Translations under genes and position numbers: made by a program
Part shown: in pieces, positions 24,776 through 33,856 of the stretch
Numbering within the stretch: position 1 is the stretch's first letter
Layout: every line of letters starts with the position of its first letter
Assembly (NCBI GenBank): GCA_902785905.1
Contig: CADAAM010000025.1
Span: 1-39,309, forward strand
Length of the DNA: 39,309 nucleotides
Direction of reading: 5' to 3'
Source of the DNA: Oscillospiraceae bacterium
GTDB taxonomy: Bacteria; Bacillota; Clostridia; Oscillospirales; Oscillospiraceae
The notes under the pieces: generated by a model
What the model saw: only the letters and a program-made list of their open reading frames with translations
What the model was told of the DNA's origin: nothing
Database searches by the model: none

Positions 24776-27706
24776 ATGCTTAAACTCAGCCAAATCAAAA
24801 AGGACTATGAAGCAGGCGATTCCGTCGTTCACGCGCTTAAGGGTGTAGATCTGGAGTTTCGCGAAAATGAGTTTGTCGCGATCCTGGGTCACTCCGGATG
24901 CGGCAAGACGACGCTGCTGAACATCATCGGCGGCCTCGATCAGTACAGCTCGGGCGACCTGATCATCAACAACAAGTCCACCAGTCGCTTTACGGACGCG
25001 GACTGGGACGCCTACCGCAACCACTCCATCGGTTTCGTCTTTCAGTCTTATAACCTCATCCCGCATCAGACTGTGCTGTCAAATGTGGAGCTTGCCCTGA
25101 CGCTTTCGGGCGTAGGCGCGGCGGAGCGGCGGCAGCGTGCGACCGAGGCGCTGCAGAAGGTAGGCCTCGGCGATCAGCTCCAGAAAAAGCCGAGCCAGAT
25201 GTCCGGCGGTCAGATGCAGCGCGTCGCGATCGCAAGGGCCCTGGTGAATAACCCCGACATTCTCCTTGCAGACGAGCCGACCGGCGCGCTCGACACCGAG
25301 ACCTCGGTACAGATCATGGAGCTTTTGAAGGAGATTTCCCGGGACAAGCTCATTATCATGGTCACGCACAATCCGGAGCTTGCTCTCGATTATGCCAGCC
25401 GCATCATACGCCTTAAGGACGGCCGCATCACCGACGACAGCGCCCCCTATGACTCCGGCTCGGGAGACGAGGCACAGTCCGTACGCACCGCGCGGAAGGA
25501 CCGTACCTCCATGAGCTTTCTGACGGCCCTGTCGCTGTCCACGAATAACCTTATGACCAAGAAGGCGCGCACCATCCTCACGGCCTTTGCAGGCAGCATC
25601 GGCATTATCGGCATTGCCCTCATCCTGTCTCTCTCCAACGGCATCCAGAATTACATCGACAAGGTGCAGGAGGACACGCTCTCCAGTTATCCCATTACCA
25701 TCCAGGCCGAGAGCGTGGATATGGCCAGCATGATGACCTCCCTTATGGGCATACAGGCCGAGGCGGAGGAGAACCGCCACGACACGGACGCCGTATATTC
25801 CAGCACCATCCTCTACGACATGATGAACTCCATGGTATCCGCCGAGAAGCAGACCAACAATCTAAAGCCCTTCAAGCGTTTTATTGAGAGCGACGACTCC
25901 GGGATCGCCCAGCACATCAGCTCCGTGCAGTATTCCTATGATCTCGACATGAACATCTACGCCCGGGACAACGACGAAAACATTGTGAAGACAGACGTGA
26001 CCGAGCTTATGCAGCGCGCCATGAGCGCGACCTTCGGCGGCGACTACAGCAGCTATTTTTCCACTTTCGGCGCGGCCTACAATACGATGAACGCGTGGCA
26101 GGAGATGCTGCCCGGCGAAAACGGGGAGTCGGTCAACCCGCTTATCAAGCAGCAATATGATGTGCTCTACGGCAAATGGCCGGAGGAATATGACGAAGTC
26201 GTACTTGTCGTCGATAAGAACAACGAGATCTCGGACCTTGTCCTCTATGCGCTTGGTCTCAAATCCAGCAGCAACCTGTCGGAGGATATGGAGGCCTTCA
26301 TGAATCAGGAAAATCTCAAGACAGAGCTTGAAAGCTGGAGTTATGAGGAAATCTGCGACATGGACTTCCGCTACATCTATCCCGCAGACGAGTATCAGTA
26401 CGACGAGGAGGACGAGAAATACATCAGCGTTGCGGATGGAGATATCGGCCTGCGCACGCTGTTCAAAGACGGTCTTCCCATTCGCATTGTCGGCATTGTC
26501 CGTCAGAGCGAGGACGCGGTATCCGGTATGATGGCCAGCGGTGCGGTCGGCTATACGCACAAGCTGGTGGAGCATGTGGTGCAGGATGCCGAGAAAAAGG
26601 ACCTCGTGCGGCGGCAGCTTGACGATCCCGATACCGACGTGTTAAACGGCCTGCCGTTTCTGGACGAGAACGACGAGGCCATGACCAAGAGCCGCAAGAT
26701 TCAGGCCGCGAAGGACTATATCAGGGACGCGGACGAGGAAAAGCTCGCCAAACTCTATGTGGAGTATATGACTATCCCCGAGGACGACTACATTGACGAG
26801 CAACTGGACGAGCAGATGAAGGACACCACCCGCAAGGACGTGGAGGACATGGTGCTCGAATACTATCCGGGCTACTCCTCCTTCCTCAAGCAGATGGATG
26901 ATGACACGCTCTTTGACTATGTGCGCCGCATGATCGCAGAGCAGGTGAAGGAGGCGTATGCCTTCCAGATGCGTCGCATGTACGGCTATCTGCCGGATCG
27001 GGAGCTCGCGGAGGATTTCGCTCTTCTGTCTCTTGAGGACGACGACTATCTCTGGCTCTACGACAATGCCATGCCCCCGGCCTATTCTGACAGCACGCTG
27101 CGCCGGAACCTCAAAACGCTCGGTTATGTCGATCTTGAGAGCCCCAGCGTCATTAACATCTACGCCTCGACCTTTGAGGACAAAGACGCCATTGCCGACG
27201 CAATCAAGGCCTACAACGAGAGCGTGACTGAGGACGATCAGATCGAGTACACGGATTTGGTTGCCCTTCTGATGAAATCTATCTCTACCATCATCAACGC
27301 CATCAGCTATGTGCTGATCGCATTTGTGGCGATCTCACTGGTGGTCTCGTCCATCATGATCGGCATTATCACCTATATCAGCGTTCTGGAGCGCACCAAG
27401 GAGATCGGCATTCTCAGGGCTATCGGCGCTTCCAAACGGGACGTGTCCCGTGTTTTCAATGCCGAGACCTTTATTATCGGCCTTTTTGCGGGCCTCATCG
27501 GCATCGGCCTGACCCTGCTGATGATTGTTCCGATCAATATTATTGTGCATGATCTTACGGGGATCACTTCCATTAATGCAAGGCTCCCGGTGCTTGGCGG
27601 TATCGGCCTTGTACTTGTGAGCGTGTTTCTGACCTTCATCGCGGGCCTGATTCCCTCCGGCCTCGCTGCCAAGAAGGACCCGGTCGAAGCACTCAGAAAC
27701 GAATAA
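24776..27706 (+). CDS. Fused ABC ATPase/FtsX-type permease (MacB-like)
   Basis: One 976-aa chain joins an ABC ATPase (1-235) to an FtsX-type permease. The ATPase shows GHSGCGKTT (K44), signature MSGGQMQRVAIARAL (about 140-154) and Walker B ILLADEPTGALD (about 162-173), typical of the LolD/MacB branch. The permease has one membrane helix at about 265-287, a very acidic extracytoplasmic region of about 550 residues, and three helices from 836 to the end with ERTKEIGILRAIGASKRDV. Members export peptides, lipoproteins or drugs, or transmit force. The extracytoplasmic region is much longer than in E. coli MacB. Start ATG 24776 follows AAGGAA. Transcribed alone. Confidence 0.9.
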   Translation: MLKLSQIKKDYEAGDSVVHALKGVDLEFRENEFVAILGHSGCGKTTLLNIIGGLDQYSSGDLIINNKSTSRFTDADWDAYRNHSIGFVFQSYNLIPHQTVLSNVELALTLSGVGAAERRQRATEALQKVGLGDQLQKKPSQMSGGQMQRVAIARALVNNPDILLADEPTGALDTETSVQIMELLKEISRDKLIIMVTHNPELALDYASRIIRLKDGRITDDSAPYDSGSGDEAQSVRTARKDRTSMSFLTALSLSTNNLMTKKARTILTAFAGSIGIIGIALILSLSNGIQNYIDKVQEDTLSSYPITIQAESVDMASMMTSLMGIQAEAEENRHDTDAVYSSTILYDMMNSMVSAEKQTNNLKPFKRFIESDDSGIAQHISSVQYSYDLDMNIYARDNDENIVKTDVTELMQRAMSATFGGDYSSYFSTFGAAYNTMNAWQEMLPGENGESVNPLIKQQYDVLYGKWPEEYDEVVLVVDKNNEISDLVLYALGLKSSSNLSEDMEAFMNQENLKTELESWSYEEICDMDFRYIYPADEYQYDEEDEKYISVADGDIGLRTLFKDGLPIRIVGIVRQSEDAVSGMMASGAVGYTHKLVEHVVQDAEKKDLVRRQLDDPDTDVLNGLPFLDENDEAMTKSRKIQAAKDYIRDADEEKLAKLYVEYMTIPEDDYIDEQLDEQMKDTTRKDVEDMVLEYYPGYSSFLKQMDDDTLFDYVRRMIAEQVKEAYAFQMRRMYGYLPDRELAEDFALLSLEDDDYLWLYDNAMPPAYSDSTLRRNLKTLGYVDLESPSVINIYASTFEDKDAIADAIKAYNESVTEDDQIEYTDLVALLMKSISTIINAISYVLIAFVAISLVVSSIMIGIITYISVLERTKEIGILRAIGASKRDVSRVFNAETFIIGLFAGLIGIGLTLLMIVPINIIVHDLTGITSINARLPVLGGIGLVLVSVFLTFIAGLIPSGLAAKKDPVEALRNE

Positions 27707-27711
27707 GAATA

Positions 27712-27925
27712 ACCTCCCGGCCAATCGGCCGGGAGGCCAAGCTGCCGACAAAGTGTCGACAGCTTGAGAGGCAAAAATGGGAACTTCCGAAAAAGTTCCC
27801 ATTTTTGCATGGATTGTACGTGAAGGGGGACTTCCCGTCCCCCTTCACAGATCCCCCTTACAAGACCAACTTGGTTTGCAAGGGTTTGTCTACAGTCTGA
27901 CCTCCCGGCCAATCGGCCGGGAGGC
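27712..27925 (+). repeat. Hairpin array framed by an identical 26-bp repeat
   Basis: The palindrome CCTCCCGGCC-AATC-GGCCGGGAGG occurs at 27713-27736 and again at 27901-27924, identical over 26 bp with flanks. Between them are AAGCTGCCGAC/GTCGACAGCTT (27739-27765), a perfect 16-bp stem (27771-27786 with 27793-27808) and TGAAGGGGGAC/GTCCCCCTTCA (27821-27847). The second copy of the outer palindrome is followed by CTTTTT and is a good intrinsic terminator for the ABC gene. The 16-bp stem, with A and T runs at its base, could stop transcription in both directions. No gene is present. Confidence 0.75.
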
Positions 27926-27930
27926 TTTTT

Positions 27931-28275
27931 CTACATGGCTTCGATTTCTTTGATGTTGTATTCGTTTCCCGTGACGAGAAAGGTGTTGGGACTGTGGCAG
28001 TAGGGACACTCCTTCCCGTAGGTCATGGTGGGGTAGGTCTGCTTGCAGTCCTGACAGTAGGTGACGGCCTTGAGCTCCTCGATCTTGAGCTCCGTGTCCT
28101 GAAAGTGTTCCGTCTTCGCCCTGGCCCAGGTCCAGAAATCCGTCAGATAGCTCGGGATGATGCCGCTGACCTCGCCGACCTCCAGCGTGATGGAGCCGAC
28201 CTTCTTGAGATTGTTTTCCACCATCAGCTTTTCAACGGTCTCAATCACATAATAAATCGTACTTAATTCGTGCAT
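27931..28275 (-). CDS. hypA: Hydrogenase nickel insertion protein HypA
   Basis: HypA carries nickel into NiFe-hydrogenase, or urease in some species, with HypB. The 114-aa protein starts MHELS with the nickel-binding H2 and E3, and has a zinc site with two CxxC pairs (C74/C77 in CQDC, C90/C93 in CPYC). Length is normal. Its ATG overlaps the stop of the upstream oxidoreductase as TAATG, so the two are translationally coupled. No other hyp gene or hydrogenase gene is in the window. Confidence 0.93.
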   Translation of the reverse strand: MHELSTIYYVIETVEKLMVENNLKKVGSITLEVGEVSGIIPSYLTDFWTWARAKTEHFQDTELKIEELKAVTYCQDCKQTYPTMTYGKECPYCHSPNTFLVTGNEYNIKEIEAM

Positions 28276-30980
28276 TACTTCTTACGGATGATACGCACGC
28301 TCTGCTTGGCGGCGTACTTGAGCATCGGACCGACCTTGTCCTCACAGCGCACGAGGTTGGAGGCCTCTGGCACGTCGCGCTTGAGGTGGATGGCGTCAAA
28401 CATGCAGCGGGTGGTGCACAGGCCGCAGCCGATGCAGCGGTTGGGATCGACCACGCTCACGCCGCAGCCAAGGCAGCGGCTGGACTCGGCCTTGACCTGC
28501 GCCTCGGTGAAGGTGAGACGGTCATGCTCAAAGGATCTGGCCTTTGCGGGATCGTGGAGGATGGGCTGACGTGCCGGGCGGTCGAAGCAGTCCACTCCGA
28601 CAACGATGTCATCCTTGTTGAGTTCGTAGAACTCGCGCAGGTTGCGGCCGACTGTAAGACTCTGGCCGTCCTGGACAAAGCGGTGCAGGGATTCTGCGCC
28701 CTCGCGGCCCGCGGCAATGGCGTCGATGGCGAACTTCGGTCCGGTGTAGACGTCGCCGCCGACAAAGATATCCTTCTGCTCGGTCTGGTAAGTGACGGGA
28801 TCGGCGATGGCGTTGCCCTTCTTGCCGGTCTTGAGCGCGCCGATGTCCAGCGTGCCCCAGTCAATGGCCTGGCCGACGGCGGAGAGGACGGAGTCGATCT
28901 CGACGGTCTCAAATTTGCCGGTGCCGACAGGGGCTCTGCGGCCCTTCTCGTCGGGCTCGCCCAGCTCCATGATCTCAACCTTGAGCCCGGTGACTTTGCC
29001 GTCCGTGCCGACGATCTCCACAGGCGCGTTGAGGAAGCAGAACTTCACACCCTCGGCCTTCGCCTCGGCGACCTCTTCCTTATCGGCGGGCATCTCGGAC
29101 TCGCTGCGGCGATAGATCACGTAAGTCTCCGCGCCGAGACGCACAGCCGTGCGGCAGACGTCCATGGCGACGTTGCCGCCGCCGATGACGGCGCACTTCT
29201 TTCCGATCTCGGGTTTGCTGCCGAGGTTGACCTCGCGCAGGAAGTCGACGCCGCCGTATACGCCCGTGAGATCCTCGCCGGGGATATTCAGCTTCGAGCT
29301 CTTCTGTGCGCCGATGGCGACATAGAAGCCTTTGTAGCCCTCTTTGCGCAGGTCCTCAATCGTGAGATCCTTGCCGATCTCGGTGTTCATGCGGAACTTG
29401 ACGCCCATCTTCTCGAGCACCGCGATCTCCCCCTTGAGGGCGGAGCGGTCGAGACGGTAGCTGGGGATGCCCATAACGAGCATACCGCCGGGGGCCGGGT
29501 TGCGGTCAAAGACCGTGACATTCAAATACCCCATGCGGGCGAGGTAGTAGGCGCAGCTCAGGCCCGCGGGACCGGCGCCGATAACGGCGACCTTCTCCTC
29601 GTAGGGCTTGTCGATGGGACGGCGATAGAGAGGAGCGGGGACATAGGGCTCATCACTCTTGAGGTCCTGTTCGGCGATGAATTTCTTGATCTCGTCGATG
29701 GCGAGGGCCTTGTCGAGCGCGCCGCGGGTGCAGGCGTCCTCACAGCGGCGGTTGCAGACGTAGCCGCAGACGGAAGGGAAGGGGTTATCCTGCTTGATGA
29801 GCTTGAGGGCGTCAAGGTAGCGGCCCTCTTTGGCGAGTTTGATATAGCCCTGGATGGCGATGTGCGCGGGACATGCGGTCTTGCAGGGCGCGGTGCCGGA
29901 TTCGTGGCAGTTCTTGCGGTTGTCCGCCACATAGTTGGGATTCCACTTGTCCTTTCCCCATTTGAGGCCGGAGGGCAGCTCCTGCTTCGGGTATTGGACC
30001 TCGCCGTTCTTGGTGCAGAGCTTCTGGCCGAGCTTGACGGCGCCGGCAGGGCAGACCTCGACGCACTTGCCGCAGGCCACACAGTTGTCCTTGTCGACAT
30101 GGGCGCGGTAAGCGGAGGCGGAGAGGTTCGGCGTGTTGAAATACTGGCTGGTGCGCAGAGCAAAGCAGACACCGACATCACAGTTGCACAGGCCGAAGAT
30201 CTTGTCCTGACCGTCGATGTTCGTGGTCTGGTGGACGTAGCCGTTTTCCTCGGCACGCTGGCAGATGGCGAGAGCCTCTTCCTTGGTGATGGGGCGGCCC
30301 TTGCCGGTCTCAATCAGGTACTCGGCAAAGTCCCCGAGACCGATGCAGCAGTCGTCCTGAATCTCGCCGGAGCCCTGTCCGTAGAGGCGCCGGGCGTTGC
30401 GGCAGGAGCAGTAACCGACGGAGAGCTTGCCGTCGTACTTGTCCAGCCAGTGGGAGATATGCTCAATAGATGCGGAAACGCTCTTGGCGGGGATGGCGTT
30501 CTCCACGGGGATGACATGCATGCCGATGCCGTCGCCGCCGGGGGGGATGAGGTGGGTCTTGCCCTCGAGCGGCAGGAAGGTCATCTTATCAAAGGCGTCC
30601 GCAAGCTCTGGGTATTTCTCCACCTGCCAGAGAACCATGTTGGTCATCTCGGCGATGCCGGGGACAAAGAGCTGAACGTACCACTGTTTCTCATGAGCGG
30701 GGTTTTCCCAGTGGTATTCCACAATGCCATGGTTGGCCGCGTCGGTCAGCAGCTCTTCAATGCGCGCCTCACTCTTGCCGGTGAGCTTGGCGATCTCTGC
30801 AGTGGTCTTGGGCTTGCGCAGGCCCATCTTCAGCATGACTTCCGCAATCTCATCGTTGGAGCACGCGCGGTCAAGGATGATGTATTCGGGGTCGTTTTCG
30901 GTTAAACGCTTGACACCGAATTTGTACGGAAGGCGGTCCGTGATCATTTTGCCCAGGTCAAAAAGAATCTCTCTTGCCAT
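28275..30980 (-). CDS. Large Fe-S flavoprotein, GltD-like NAD(P) oxidoreductase
   Basis: The 901-aa protein combines: an N-terminal part (1-290) with a winged-helix-like stretch (KPKTTAEIAKLTGKSEARIEELL) and Cys clusters (CSCRNARRL, DDCCIG, CNCDVGVC); a ferredoxin domain CVACGKCVEVCPAG (about 300-313); a GltD-type core with CPAHIAIQGYIKLAK, CGYVCNRRCEDAC, FAD motif VIGAGPAGLSCAYYLA (about 463-478) and NAD(P) motif VIGGGNVAMD (about 600); and a C-terminal Fe-S domain with CLGCG and CIGCGLCTTRC (about 840-865). The core is that of glutamate synthase small subunits and NfnB-like enzymes. Likely an electron-transfer oxidoreductase of NAD(P)H and ferredoxin; the partner is unknown. Start ATG 30980 follows AAGGAGA. 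Coupled to hypA. Confidence 0.85.
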   Translation of the reverse strand: MAREILFDLGKMITDRLPYKFGVKRLTENDPEYIILDRACSNDEIAEVMLKMGLRKPKTTAEIAKLTGKSEARIEELLTDAANHGIVEYHWENPAHEKQWYVQLFVPGIAEMTNMVLWQVEKYPELADAFDKMTFLPLEGKTHLIPPGGDGIGMHVIPVENAIPAKSVSASIEHISHWLDKYDGKLSVGYCSCRNARRLYGQGSGEIQDDCCIGLGDFAEYLIETGKGRPITKEEALAICQRAEENGYVHQTTNIDGQDKIFGLCNCDVGVCFALRTSQYFNTPNLSASAYRAHVDKDNCVACGKCVEVCPAGAVKLGQKLCTKNGEVQYPKQELPSGLKWGKDKWNPNYVADNRKNCHESGTAPCKTACPAHIAIQGYIKLAKEGRYLDALKLIKQDNPFPSVCGYVCNRRCEDACTRGALDKALAIDEIKKFIAEQDLKSDEPYVPAPLYRRPIDKPYEEKVAVIGAGPAGLSCAYYLARMGYLNVTVFDRNPAPGGMLVMGIPSYRLDRSALKGEIAVLEKMGVKFRMNTEIGKDLTIEDLRKEGYKGFYVAIGAQKSSKLNIPGEDLTGVYGGVDFLREVNLGSKPEIGKKCAVIGGGNVAMDVCRTAVRLGAETYVIYRRSESEMPADKEEVAEAKAEGVKFCFLNAPVEIVGTDGKVTGLKVEIMELGEPDEKGRRAPVGTGKFETVEIDSVLSAVGQAIDWGTLDIGALKTGKKGNAIADPVTYQTEQKDIFVGGDVYTGPKFAIDAIAAGREGAESLHRFVQDGQSLTVGRNLREFYELNKDDIVVGVDCFDRPARQPILHDPAKARSFEHDRLTFTEAQVKAESSRCLGCGVSVVDPNRCIGCGLCTTRCMFDAIHLKRDVPEASNLVRCEDKVGPMLKYAAKQSVRIIRKK

Positions 30981-31129
30981 TTCAGATCTCCTTTCGAATG
31001 TATGCAGCAATCATAATCTTGTATAGTAAGGTCGCTTATAAACACATTATCATAAATATCTCCCAATTTCAACACAATTTCTGTCGGTTTTTACAAAATG
31101 AGCAGCATTGTCAATCTCAAAAAACACAC

Positions 31130-31158
31130 TTGTCTTTTTATCGCGGACGGTATATCAT
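31130..31158 (+). promoter_or_regulatory. Promoter of the ACT-domain gene
   Basis: TTGTCT (31130-31135), 17-bp spacer, TATCAT (31153-31158). It lies in the AT-rich gap between two divergent genes; a minus-strand promoter was not clear. Confidence 0.5.
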
Positions 31159-31184
31159 AGACCGGTAAAAAGGAGGGGGAGAGC

Positions 31185-31622
31185 ATGCTGGACCAGTATC
31201 TCATTATCCACAAGAGCATCCTGCCCGAGTACTACGAGAAGGTCATTGAGGCACGGCACCTGCTGGAGGACGGCAAGATCCGGGATGTGAGCCAGGCCGT
31301 CCGACAGGTCGGTATTTCACGCAGCACCTATTATAAATATAAGGATTTTATCCTCGAACCGACGGAGCTCTCCGGCGGGCGCAGAGCTGTGCTGTCCATG
31401 ATTCTCAACCATGAGCAGGGGGTTCTGAGCGCACTGCTGGTCTGCATCTCCGATGCCCGTGCCAACATCCTTACCATCACGCAGAGCCTGCCGATCCGCG
31501 ACAAGGCCGGGGTGACGATCTCCCTTGATGTCAGCGAGGTGGAGGGCAGCATGGAGGACTTCGTCGCAAAGCTCAACTCTGTCCCGGGCGTTGAGCAGGT
31601 GCGCGTGCTCGCCCTTGAATAA
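31185..31622 (+). CDS. ACT domain protein, PheB/UPF0735-like
   Basis: The 145-aa protein has an N-terminal helix-turn-helix-like part (IRDVSQAVRQVGISRSTYYKYKDFI, about 32-56) and a C-terminal ACT domain (about 70-145, VLSALLVCISDARANILTI), which in other proteins binds amino acids. This is the layout of UPF0735/PheB proteins of Firmicutes, sometimes linked to phenylalanine or homoserine metabolism, function unproven. Start ATG 31185 has AGGAGGGGGA just upstream. The SNF2 gene follows after 11 bp and is probably cotranscribed. Confidence 0.85.
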   Translation: MLDQYLIIHKSILPEYYEKVIEARHLLEDGKIRDVSQAVRQVGISRSTYYKYKDFILEPTELSGGRRAVLSMILNHEQGVLSALLVCISDARANILTITQSLPIRDKAGVTISLDVSEVEGSMEDFVAKLNSVPGVEQVRVLALE

Positions 31623-31633
31623 GGAGCAAAACG

Positions 31634-33742
31634 ATGGCAGTCAAGCGAGACAGACAGCAGATCCGGGACATCCTGGACCTGATCACGGGCTTTGACGAGA
31701 CGATCGCTGACATTGCCTCGCAGGAACAGCTGCAGCAGGACGCTGCGGCAGAGGCGATGAAGGCATTGTCAGAAAAGGCTTTGGGTGATATCCTGCGCGG
31801 CATGGACGTGGAGAACATCAACCGCGACAGGCTCGGCCTCCGGGTCGCCTCCCTGCGCGCGGCAGGGATCGAGAATATGGAGCAGCTCTGCGCCCTGTCC
31901 GCCGATCAGATCAACGAGATCAAGGGCATCGGGGACGAGGCGTCCTGGCTTATCTATACTATCGCGGGGCGCATCAAGAGGGAGACCGAGACCGGGCTCA
32001 AGATCCGCGTGAGTCTCGACGACAGGAGCGGCGCGGCGACTACGCTGCTCCTGTCTGCCAAAACCGCCCGTGAGACGGCGGACGCGGTGCGTCAGGCAAA
32101 GGCGATTTACAACGAGTATCACGAGAGCGTTCTGGCCGCGTGCCTTGCGGCAAAGCCCGCAGCGGGCATCGTGCGCTGGGTATTTCTGCCTGCGCAGAAG
32201 AAAAAAGAGGCGGTCGACGCGGCGCTCTATCTCTACGGCTTACTGACAGGAGACTTTGGGGAACGAGTCAAGGCCACAATCGACGCCTATGACTCGCGCA
32301 GAATCCCGGACGCGGACGGCGTGTGGGAGGACTTTCGGAAAAACAACGCTGCCTACTATGCTCAGCTCGACCGCTTCGGCCAGGCACTCAGCACCCGCAT
32401 CGACAACAGCTACAGCGGCCTGCCGGAGGAGCTTGTGCGGCAGGTGGAGATGGAGCCGCTCTATCTTGACGGCCTGCGCACGAGTCTGCGCGTCTATCAA
32501 GAGTTCGGCACGCGCTATATCTTGCGTCAGGGCAAGGTTCTGCTCGGAGACGAGATGGGCCTCGGCAAGACCGTACAGGCCATCGCCGCCATGGTCTCGC
32601 TCAAAGCCCTTGGAGCGACGCACTTTATGGTGGTCTGCCCCGCAAGCGTGCTGGTCAACTGGACGCGCGAGATCACAAAATTCAGCGCCCTTGCCGTCAC
32701 GCCAATACGCGGCGGCGATCAGAAGGCGCTCACGCGCTGGTTGGAAAAGGGCGGGGCCGCGGTCACGACCTACGAGTCCATCAGCCGCTTTGCTTTGCCG
32801 GAGGCTTTCCGTTTCGACATGCTGATCGTGGACGAGGCGCACTATGTCAAAAACCCGGCGGCACGGCGCACCCAGGCGCTGCTGGCTCTGCGCAAGAGGG
32901 TTGAGCGTGTCCTGTTCATGACCGGCACGCCTCTGGAAAATCGCGTGGATGAGATGTGTTTTCTCGTCTCCTGTCTGCGCCCGGATATCGCGGGCCAGGT
33001 GCAGAAAATGAAGTATATCTCCTCCGCGCCGCAGTTTCGTGAAAAGCTCGCCCCGGTGTACCTGCGCCGCACCAGAGAAGATGTGCTGAGCGAACTGCCG
33101 GAGCTCATTGAAAAAGAGCAGTGGTGCGAGATGGGCCCGGCGGAGTGGACGGCTTACATGCTCGCCGTCGCGGCCCAGAACTTCATGGCCATGCGCCAGG
33201 TCTCCTGGGATGTGGGCAATCTGAAGCATTCCTCCAAGGCGAAGCGTTTGCTTGAACTGTGTGACGAAGCGCGGGAAGATGGGCGGAAGGTCATTGTTTT
33301 CTCCTATTTCCGAGATACGATACGCGCTCCGCAGAGGCGGCAGGAGATCGTGGACGCCTTTGCGGAGGCGGAGGACGGCGCGGTTCTCATCTGTCAGGTG
33401 CAGGCGGGCGGCACGGGACTCAATATTCAGGCGGCCAGCGTCATCATTTTCTGCGAGCCGCAGATCAAGCCCTCCATAGAAAATCAGGCCGTCTCCCGCG
33501 CCTACCGCATGGGCCAGCTCAGAAGCGTTGTGGTGCACCGCCTCCTCTGCGATAACACCGTGGACGAGCGGATCATGGAAATCCTGCGGGAAAAGCAGGA
33601 TGTTTTCGACGCCTTTGCCGAGGAATCGACCGCCGGCGGAGAGTATATCAAAGCGGAACAGAGCATGAGCGCCGCCATCCTTCAGATGGAGAAGGAACGG
33701 CTCAATTCCGGAGAGCTCGCAGCCCTGGCAGAGAAATCGTAG
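31634..33742 (+). CDS. SNF2-family DNA translocase/helicase, apparent in-frame deletion
   Basis: SNF2 proteins move on duplex DNA with ATP; the bacterial role is usually in transcription recycling or repair. The 702-aa protein has a HhH-like N-terminus (ADQINEIKGIGDEA), then the N-core with GDEMGLGKT (K312), VVCPASVLVNW, DEAH (400-403) and MTGTPLENR, and the C-core with VIVFSYFRDTI, ICQVQAGGTGLNIQAAS and QAVSRAYRMGQ. Between FSYFRDTIR and RRQEIVDAF the family normally has about 20 more residues, including an ITG-like motif; here only AP (about 565) joins them. The loss is in frame and would change the C-core fold. The upstream ACT gene is 11 bp away. Confidence 0.85.
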   Translation: MAVKRDRQQIRDILDLITGFDETIADIASQEQLQQDAAAEAMKALSEKALGDILRGMDVENINRDRLGLRVASLRAAGIENMEQLCALSADQINEIKGIGDEASWLIYTIAGRIKRETETGLKIRVSLDDRSGAATTLLLSAKTARETADAVRQAKAIYNEYHESVLAACLAAKPAAGIVRWVFLPAQKKKEAVDAALYLYGLLTGDFGERVKATIDAYDSRRIPDADGVWEDFRKNNAAYYAQLDRFGQALSTRIDNSYSGLPEELVRQVEMEPLYLDGLRTSLRVYQEFGTRYILRQGKVLLGDEMGLGKTVQAIAAMVSLKALGATHFMVVCPASVLVNWTREITKFSALAVTPIRGGDQKALTRWLEKGGAAVTTYESISRFALPEAFRFDMLIVDEAHYVKNPAARRTQALLALRKRVERVLFMTGTPLENRVDEMCFLVSCLRPDIAGQVQKMKYISSAPQFREKLAPVYLRRTREDVLSELPELIEKEQWCEMGPAEWTAYMLAVAAQNFMAMRQVSWDVGNLKHSSKAKRLLELCDEAREDGRKVIVFSYFRDTIRAPQRRQEIVDAFAEAEDGAVLICQVQAGGTGLNIQAASVIIFCEPQIKPSIENQAVSRAYRMGQLRSVVVHRLLCDNTVDERIMEILREKQDVFDAFAEESTAGGEYIKAEQSMSAAILQMEKERLNSGELAALAEKS

Positions 33743-33759
33743 CTTGAATATTGCAATAA

Positions 33760-33826
33760 TTTGTTCAAACAAAAATCATAAATTGTAAAAGATGCCTCTT
33801 CCATTCTTTGGCGTTTGTGTTATAAT
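33760..33826 (+). promoter_or_regulatory. tetR promoter region with a candidate operator
   Basis: TATAAT lies at 33821-33826, 30 bp before tetR; no strong -35 box is seen. Upstream, TTTGTT-CA-AACAAA (33760-33773) is a 6-bp inverted repeat that might bind a dimeric regulator. Autoregulation by the TetR protein is a guess. Confidence 0.35.
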
Positions 33827-33856
33827 GTAAAAAAGTGAAGGACAAGGAGGTACGAC

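Noticed and set aside
28386-30905. Open frame of 839 codons on the plus strand
   Set aside because: Antisense to the Fe-S flavoprotein. Composition (Ala/Val/Asp/Gly-rich, no domains) is that of a shadow frame.
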